Below are positions 47,201 to 63,163 of a stretch of 63,163 nt of DNA, one piece after another. The notes under the pieces are model-generated. The model was given only the letters and a program-made list of their open reading frames with translations. It was not told the origin of the DNA and did not search any database. Position 1 is the first letter of the stretch; each line of letters begins with the position of its first letter. The position numbers and the translations under genes were made by a program. This DNA comes from Azolla pinnata (lineage: Eukaryota; Streptophyta; Polypodiopsida; Salviniales; Salviniaceae). The DNA lies in contig JBBBWG010030087.1 of assembly GCA_037176905.1 (NCBI GenBank), positions 1 to 63,163 on the forward strand, read 5' to 3'.

Positions 47201-48199
47201 CCAAAATTATGTGAGTTGTGAATATTTTAATCATCATTACAATTGATGCATGAATCACTAAGTTGACATAACTATTTTCCAATTACAATGCCATCCTAAA
47301 TGGAATTCTAAAAAAGATATCCTTTACTGATTTTATAATCAGGTTAATCCAAGAAGAAAGGAAAAACAGGAATTTGAGACTGTATCAACCATGCAAACAT
47401 ATAAGAAAGACAAATTAGAAATTTGGGAAGGAATCAGCTCTGGGTGAAGCATGAGAATGAGGAAAATACGTCTACTAGATTGATTAATTTATTAGCTACT
47501 CCAAGTTGCTAATAACCACAATTCAAAATTTTACACGTACACATTAATTCTGCAATCACATTTGTAGAGCTCGCACATCATATTTAGCAAGTAACTTTCC
47601 TTTAAATTTATCGAACATAATCATAAGGCCCCAATCACACAGTAAGTATGTTCATTCTCGTGTTTTTACCCCCCATACACACAAACAAATATCAGCATTG
47701 ATCCATTGATGTTATATAGATGGCCAGGTAGACACTTCTATCATCTGCTTCTATTTCTGTTTATAAATGCAAGCATGTGCAGTGAACGCACTGCTAGGGA
47801 TCAGCTTGGAATGCCGAACGCGACCCAAGAAAAATTAATAAAAACTCGAACTTTCTGAAGAATTCAGGATCCCTGTGACTAATAAACCGTCACTAATCTG
47901 TTCGCTATCCAGGAAAGGTCCATCTATTATATTTTGCATGTTTGGCGCATATATGTAAGAGTGCCCTTAAGTTGTAGGCAGCTTGGCATGTATGTATGCA
48001 CACGCTTGTGCGCATACTACACGCACACATACATGCATCAGAGTCTTCGACAAGCTGAGAGCGGGGAAAGAAAACGAGCGGAAAGCAAAGGCGAAGAGGG
48101 AGTGGAGAAGACCCACAGTTTACTGGAAGAGGCTTCGTCGTTTGTAGCTTGGACGGATGCATCTGCGTTGAAGCTGCGGGGAGGAGAAGAAGGTTCCAT
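41259..48199 (-). CDS. LCMT1: Leucine carboxyl methyltransferase 1 (PP2A methyltransferase)
   Basis: Twelve exons are secure and join in frame (963 nt, 321 residues): 48199-48117, 47138-47050, 46952-46804, 45363-45316, 43934-43853, 43431-43329, 43153-43033, 42956-42909, 42662-42579, 41909-41845, 41717-41666 and 41556-41518. A last exon is tentative (41363-41259, reading FGFRMKK and ending at TAA). LCMT1 methylates the C-terminal leucine of the PP2A catalytic subunit, which controls holoenzyme assembly; the Arabidopsis orthologue SBI1 affects brassinosteroid signalling. Family text includes KKGYMEDNYVQYFVRR, RRSPIINRGYYARWAAIRKL, the SAM-binding ILSLGAGFDTTFF, FVEMDFKEVTSKKAAII, YKLLPADLRDI, LAECVLIYLDPEVSRAVVEW, FVVYEQIHPDDAFGQQML, LFDEFEEWHML and QEHYCISYGIND. 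The start at 48199 (MEPSSPPRSFNADASVQATN) fits plant orthologues. A telobox cluster sits in one intron (44203-44226). Confidence 0.9.
44203..44227. repeat. Three TTTAGGG units in an LCMT1 intron
   Basis: Three consecutive TTTAGGG units in the + orientation, followed by TTCC. They lie in the intron between the exons at 43853-43934 and 45316-45363. Confidence 0.95.
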
Positions 48200-51098
48200 G
48201 GAAGCTTCGGATCTCTGCAGCGTCGCTCGCGACGAATGTACGTGCGAGGCAAAATCGTTTCTCAGAAATTTTTGATTTCTTGTCTCTGGTTACAATTCAT
48301 AATTCTGATCCCAATTGTGTTACGTCTACATACAACATGTTGCATTAAAGCAACTTAAAACAGCTGCCTGAGATTTGCCTCATCGATCCGTCCGAGAGAA
48401 TGGTTTGATCCGCAAAAGAATCGTAAGCAAAGTCCTCGATGATCCCTTGGATCAGTTCTACGTGCCTTCTGTGCAAGATCGATGCTAGTGGCCGATTGAT
48501 TAAATGCACATTTATTTGCCTGTGTGCATCGATCCGTTGGTTAACTCGCCAATCGCCTAACTTTGAGAAATGGCAACAACTCCTGAGATTGCTTTACACA
48601 GAGCGTGTGACTTATTGGTAAACGATTTACTTGGAAAGGGGAGGAGGGGGATGGTTGATATGGCGTTTTGAATAAGGATCGAGAGTTCACTTTTATGTTC
48701 CAACATTTTGCTACGAAAGGGTCGTATATGCTAATGCATGAGTCTCTCATCAAAGAGCATCACTCGGCCAGTACTTGCTTAGCTCATCCCTAGCAAGTGT
48801 TTTTGTCTCAGCTCGTCTATAAGAGTACAGTGATTATTACAATTATAATCAGATGTTTCATAATGTCTAAAAGCAAAAAGAAAAGAAAAATGATACTCGG
48901 ACATAAAATATAAGGGAGGTTGATGGCCATCAAAGTCTTTGGAAAAGAAGCGGGAGAACAAATGGGGTGGACAAGAACATAACTACGTTTGATTATAATC
49001 TAGCTCTTAGGCGAGGATTTTTTGTCTCGATCTCATTTATCAACATGACATTAATATTTGAGTTAATTATCATCAATCTTGTGTCATGGGTGCCCATGTT
49101 GCAATGAATGGCATACACCTCGAGATTTACTTGGAGATTTATTGATCTTTGATTACCGATCCTCCAATAATTATCGACAATTGTATTTGACATTTCATAT
49201 AGGTCAAGAATGTTTCCTAAATCACAAGATGAAATGGGAGTGCTTCATTTTAGCAAAAGCCGAAGCTTGCTCAGCTCTTGAGATTTTATTTCGAGTGGTA
49301 TAAATGATAAACAATGATGATCATGTCTAGTTATTATCATCATGAACAAAGAAATGCAACCACGATGTCGTAAGCAAGACAATGTTATTAAAATGGATTT
49401 AAAGTGAACATAGAGATAAGTCACAGGGAGTGTGCTGTTTGGAGACATATCATAAAGATTCTCAGCAACCGGGAAGCTTAGGATCCTCTCTCTGAATATG
49501 CTGCGACTGCAAAACTGATACAAACTAACACATTTTCCCTACGGTTTTTCTCGACAGTCTACACTTTTCATTTCAATTTCTCAAGCAATGGAGAGTCTGA
49601 ATGGAAGGGCTAGAGAACTAACTCATACTTGAAGATATTTGCGCACGTTTTTGGGGTGCTTGCTTGTTGTAATTGTTGACAACATCTATTGAGTTTTGCT
49701 CGGCACATGGTTTGTCGAATCTAAGCATGGAATCACCTTTGTCCGTGTCATAACAAATTTTAGAACATATACAATAAGCATTTGCTCCTCTTTTTGTACC
49801 AAAAAATTCCAAGGCTACTACGAGCACAATGAGTGTATGTGTGGGGGAGCCAGCTTCAATTCGAGTCCTACACGCAAAGGTCTATCTGCTTGTATAAGAT
49901 GTAGCTTTACAGCATGGACCGAGTCGCTCACAATTTCCTTGTATAGCTTCTAGGTCAATGGAACGACAACAAAGATACAGAAAGACAGGGAGGCAGCGAA
50001 CAATGAGAGCTGGCTGACAATTGGGATGCAAATACATGCATTTGTCGGCAGATATATCGATTTTCATCATATACTACGAAATTTCTCCATTGATGAACTC
50101 CAGATGATGGTATGATCCTAATAGGACCCGATCGATCAATACGCTTGGCAGATTGGCATAACTTTGGCATTTACCAAACACAAGAAGGAACCGCGAGGGG
50201 AGAAAAGAGAAGGAAAGTCGTGTTGATGTTTGACAATGGGATTTATAACACTACTAGATGCATATCATACAACGCCAAGAATCGATCGATCAATCGATTG
50301 ACTAACAATCAATGTTGCTAGTAAAAACATATCACCTAATCACGGATTAAGCCAAGCCTAAACACTGACAATTACCGATGATTACGATTCTAACCATCTA
50401 ATCATGGATTAAGCTAAGCCTAAACACAAACTGTTTACCTCTTGATTATAATTCAGACTTCTCTTCTAACTACATAGAAATGTCAGTTTATTGAAGCCAG
50501 GCGTCATAGACCGTCCGATCCGGATGAGTTTGTGGGATCTGACGGCAAAGAAAGGCCGCGGGAAAGATGCTGTTGGTTTCGCTTTCCAGCTCCGCTTCTT
50601 CTTCTTCTTCTTCTTCTTCTTCTTCTTCTTCTTGCTCTCTTTTCTCTTTCTCCTCTGCAGGCTAGATCGATCCATCGCCATCGCCATCGCCATCCAGTTT
50701 TCTTTCTTCCTTCCCGGCTTCGTCTCTCAAAGGTAACCGTATTCCGTCCCGCATTCCGTTCCATTTTGATTTTTTTGCCCCCACGATCGGAAGAACCCAT
50801 TCCTCCCGTGCCCCTGCGAGATTCGCAGGCGTTCATTTCTTCCTCACACCAAATGCTCGCCATCGATGAACTGGCCTTCAAACAGCTTATGCCTTCTCTC
50901 CCATAATTCGATCCCTTGTCGGGAATTCCAGGCGCCAGAAAAGAGAGAAGAGACGAATAATATGTATAGAACAGATCTCTACTTTCTTTTTTGTACTTTT
51001 CGTACTGCTCTGAAAAAACAAAACTTGACAACGTTTTCCTTCTTTTCGTCTCTGTAGCGTATGGTTTAAGCTCGCAGAACCTTTTGGTTTTGGAGAAT
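48200..51098. other. Divergent intergenic region between LCMT1 and PP2C, including the PP2C leader
   Basis: No supported CDS. A duplication of about 65 bp lies at 50330-50430 (ATCACGGATTAAGCCAAGCC then TAAACAC, and a second copy). The right part is the PP2C leader: a (CTT)n run at 50595-50633, a leader donor at 50733 (CAAAG|GTAACC), an acceptor at 51057-51058 (CTCTGTAG), and a three-base-pair mini-uORF (ATG GTT TAA) at 51061 before the true ATG. Confidence 0.5.
50595..50633. repeat. (CTT)n microsatellite in the PP2C 5' leader
   Basis: About thirteen CTT units lie about 100 bp upstream of the presumed leader splice donor of the PP2C gene. Confidence 0.95.
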
Positions 51099-54000
51099 AT
51101 GAGTTGTCCGTGTGATGTTCCAGACGTCTCCTATGCATCATCAGGTGCAGATTCCAGTGGTGGCGGCCACTGGTAAACTCTTCAATTTTTATAATCTCTT
51201 TTTTCTTGTAGTTCCATGAAAATCTATCTGATGTTATATGTTATGCCCCAGGTGTTCTTCTTAATGACATTTATTGCCGACTTGATGATCTTTTTTTTAA
51301 TTCACACTTAATGTTCTTGAAGCCATTCACTTGTTATTCCGTGCAATTCTATGCCAGGTCCAAATTTAGTTACATGTTTATATTTCAAAATTCATCATGA
51401 ATCTTACTTGGAAGCTAACAGCTCGATATGGTATGGGTGATCCCAGTGAACTAGGTTTGGACTTTATCATAAGTCTGCTATGGTATATTAGCGTTGGAAT
51501 CTAGACTTAATTTCTTACAACCTTATCCATTGACATTAGTCAAGCTACACTATGAAATGATCTATCTCTGCAATGATATTTTGCGTGTAGTTTTTACCCC
51601 CCAGAATGATTGAGGGGACCATATAGCCATTGTGACATGGATAGAGTGTGAGGATGATTGAGCACTACGCCCTGTGAAAAGCGCTATACTATACATCCGA
51701 AAAGAAGTTTAAGCCTCAAGGCAGTGAATCATGGTAGATGCAATGTATCCTTGTTTGATTCCTTCCGAATTACTGTGTGATACCTTTATAAGGCCATCCA
51801 CTCGCGGAATCTGATACAAGCTTGTTGGTATCTAAGATATTAAAGTGTATTCTGTATATAGATCATGGATACAGACACATACACTTACATCCATTTAACT
51901 GCTTACCAATGGCATACATTGCTTGGTAATATCTATCACACTTTTATCAGTGCTAACTTGCTTAATGTTTTGGTTTTTTTATAGCGAGCTTGCAAACTGC
52001 AGCTATGGGTTTTCAAGCGTACGAGGAAGAAGATCCTCTATGGAGGACTTCTATGAAGTTCGATTTACTTTAGTGGAAGACACCACAGTTGGTTTATTTG
52101 GAGTATTTGATGGTATGAGATCACACTTTTTCTTATTCTCTTTGTTAATTTAATCTTACTCACGACTTTTCATGCCTCTGTTAGGTCATGGTGGGTCTGG
52201 AGCTGCAGACTATGTCCAAAAGAATCTTTTTGAAAATTTGATCAAGCACCCTGATTTCTTGACCAACACCCAGAATGCAATAGGTATACATGAAATTGTT
52301 TTTATGTTGTGGGATATCATGTTCCATGTGAAATTGAGCGTTTTGATTTGCTTATAAAAAAGTGAACTCATGGCTGAGTGGCAGTTGAAACTTACCAGCA
52401 CACCGATTCGGAGTATCTTAAAATTGATAATGGTAAACAAAAAGATGCGGGATCAACTGCGTCGACTGCAATATTGGTAGGCGATCGGTTACTTGTTGCC
52501 AATGTTGGAGACTCCAAAGTGGTCATTTCAAGGGCTGGAAAGGGTATGATAAAAAGGCTAGTAATGACATTATTGACTTTTCATAGAGGCCCTTTCTTGC
52601 AAGAGAGGGATACCACATTTTTCTGTGGAGTATTTTGATAATTGGTGAAGTAATATCCATACTTAGCGAAATCTCATTGAATGTTTATTATTCAAGTGTG
52701 ACATGTTGATTGTCTTCATTGTAGCTTATCCCCTCTCGGCTGATCACAAACCAAATCGCAGAGATGAGCGTCAAAGGATTGAAAAGGCTGGTGGAGCTGT
52801 CATTTGGGCTGGTCAGTAATTTCTCATTCTTTTGATATGGAAGGTTCATGCCTTAATTCTCTGGAAACACTTCCCACTTTATCGATCTTAACAACTTCAC
52901 TTGAACTGTTAATCAGATTCAAATTGAAAGGCAATGTTAAATGTTTTTTAAGTAAAGCTACAAACAAATTATCAGGATTGAAATTGAATCAAATGCCATA
53001 ATAATACTGCAAACAAATAATCAGAATTAAAAATTAAATGAGGAAGTTTGGCTGTAACCTGTTAACTTCTATCAAATGTCTTAGATAGACAGAAGTAACC
53101 ACAATGTGTCATGCCTTCTAATAACCACAATGATCAATAATGATAGAACTACAAGAACAACATCGTCAGTACTGATTCCCAAGTTGTGCTTCCTAAAGTA
53201 CGATAGTTTGATGTTTACGAGGGGTCATTCGAAGAGAAATTGTGTATACATAGACAAAAATCTGTAAGTTTGATGTATAAATACATACCTCGAGTGTAAG
53301 CTTATATATGTGACATTATGCTCAGATGTAAAATTGATCGGCTTTTCAGGCACGTGGAGGGTAGGGGGTATCCTGGCCGTATCACGAGCCTTTGGTGATC
53401 GGCTGTTGAAACGTTTTGTGGTGGCAGAGCCTGAACTACAGGTATATATAATCATATACATACAACATTCACTACACAACACATTTTCTAAACGTGAGAA
53501 CATTACTGTAGAAGTCCTTCGGTCTAATGAAATTATAAGATACGTGTTAGAAAGAATATATGCACCCATTAGGATATTTATTGATACTAACAAAAAAAAG
53601 GTTAGCCTTGTATTCTGGCTTATCCATATGTCATTCTTGAGTATTTGTTGTGTAGGAAGAGACTATTGACAGTGACCACGAATTTCTAGTCCTTGCTAGT
53701 GATGGTTTGTGGGATGTCATTACAGATCAGGTTGGAGCACTGGATTTTCCATCTTAGTACATATGCATGCATGCAAGTGATGTTTTACATATCTTCATAT
53801 ATGTATGTAAGCATGTAAGATTGCATATCATGTGTAATTTCATGCATTTTATATGACATGCACATATAGTTTGTATGTATGTGTTGTGTTTGACACGTAC
53901 ATATATACGTTTATATGTATGGGTTGCGTATGGCTTGTACATCTGTATGTTTGTGCGTATGGGTTGTTTATGACATGTAGCACATACATTTTTATGCATG

Positions 54001-54215
54001 GGTTGTGCATTACCTGTCCATGCATATGGTACGAGTAGTTTGTCACGCATGTCATGATGCCTGGAACTCATTCTTGTAACTAGGATGCAATTTCAATGAT
54101 TCGGGACATCCCTGATGCCGAACAGGCGGCAAGAAGGTTGACTGAGCAAGCTATATGCAAAGGAAGCGCTGACAATATTACCTGCATTGTTGTGCGTTTC
54201 AACAATACAAAGTGA
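51099..54215 (+). CDS. Protein phosphatase 2C (PP2C59-like)
   Basis: Eight coding exons, 51099-51172, 51985-52112, 52185-52283, 52385-52543, 52725-52811, 53350-53441, 53656-53730 and 54084-54215, join to 846 nt and 281 residues. The protein is a compact PP2C (PPM) Ser/Thr phosphatase with little beyond the catalytic core. Metal-binding and catalytic motifs are intact: RRSSMED (residues 40-46), VFDGHGG (65-71), [20 protein letters not shown] and [44 protein letters not shown] and [13 protein letters not shown]. The text resembles Arabidopsis PP2C59 and its close relatives rather than clade A abscisic-acid PP2Cs, because the HAB/ABI-type receptor-contact region is absent. The N-terminus ([16 protein letters not shown]) is short and Cys-rich. 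A leader intron precedes the start codon. Confidence 0.94.
53855..54045. repeat. Tandem repeat in the last PP2C intron, unit about 42-50 bp
   Basis: A unit containing TATGTATGGGTTG, a TATG(G/A)C(T/A)TGTA stretch and CATNTNTATGTTT recurs about four times, with GTATGGGTTG-like cores near 53917, 53957 and 53997. It lies between the exons ending at 53730 and starting at 54084. Confidence 0.75.
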
Positions 54216-62686
<8,471 letters not shown>

Positions 62687-63163
62687 GCTGAGAGTAGTAT
62701 AGATCTAAACATTTAAATTACAGATCATTTTCACCGTGTCAAGCCCATGATTGAATGAATATCTAGCATCACCACATGCTGAAGAGTGTCTACGACCTGG
62801 ATTTTGCGTCTTTTCTGAAAAAAACAAGTACTAAACAGAAGCTAAATTGATTAGTGAAATTATATTTATTCATGTGAATCACCCTTCTCGAAAGCGTCAT
62901 TGTTCGATCAAGTTTTGTAGGCAGCAATTTGGTCATACGCTTCACCATCCATCCGGTGAGAAACAAATTCAATGAGGATGTGGTGAATAACTACACAAAA
63001 TGATTTTAGTAGCTACTTGCAGTGACATGTTGGTCATGGGATTGGTCAAGTAGATTGCCTCACTCTTAGATTCAATTCGAGGAGATGAATCGTGATGCTC
63101 GAGAAGTGACTTGGCATGAGTAAAAAATCGCACACATATGCATCGGTGGCATGACACCCCCTC
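62687..63163. other. 3' flank of PABP to the window end
   Basis: No coding sequence or repeat is recognised. The PABP 3' UTR and polyadenylation site should lie in the first few hundred bases; I see no single clear AATAAA signal I would commit to. Confidence 0.5.

Overview
This is a stretch of plant nuclear DNA. Nearly every gene has short exons bounded by GT/AG introns that join in a continuous reading frame. One locus encodes the vascular peptide hormone TDIF, so the source is a vascular plant. The very GC-rich coding sequence of the GATL gene and of the partial gene at the left edge, next to AT-rich introns, fits a flowering plant and perhaps a monocot or early-diverging angiosperm. I cannot name the species. 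Coding boundaries below come from joining exons by eye and checking that the phases agree and the summed length is a multiple of three.

Layout from left to right: the 3' end of a GH43/32-like beta-propeller gene (+, 1-431); exosome subunit RRP45 (-, 1711-5065); a kinase-fold pseudokinase with a repeat-rich N-terminus (-, 6656-9752); an ERGIC2/Erv41-like ER-Golgi cargo protein (+, 14443-17801); a CLE gene whose C-terminus is the exact TDIF dodecapeptide (+, 18811-19495); LSM8 (+, 22478-24353); a thioredoxin h-like protein (+, 25630-26684); a repeat-rich region without genes (26.7-32.0 kb); a GATL family GT8 glycosyltransferase interrupted by an assembly gap (+, 32075-33961); a group IId WRKY factor (-, 36284-38547); leucine carboxyl methyltransferase LCMT1 (-, about 41259-48199); a PP2C phosphatase (+, 51099-54215); and a four-RRM poly(A)-binding protein (+, 56307-62686).

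These are independent plant genes, not an operon. Several act in RNA metabolism (RRP45, LSM8, PABP). Two touch protein phosphatase control (LCMT1 methylates PP2A; PP2C). TDIF and GATL both relate to vascular or wall development. I see no evidence that neighbours work as one system.

The most unusual feature is repeat biology. Telomere-like arrays recur through the window. In the pseudokinase gene they are six-base (TTAGGG) units inside the coding exon, in both orientations, and seven-base (TTTAGGG) units in an intron. Minisatellites lie inside or beside several genes, and trinucleotide expansions add long Gly, Glu, Asp, His, Lys and Ser runs to three proteins. Other points to check are a possible splice switch that would remove TDIF from its precursor, an upstream ORF overlapping the WRKY start, an A-rich leader in front of PABP, and a possible unrecognised spliced gene at 38.6-41.1 kb.
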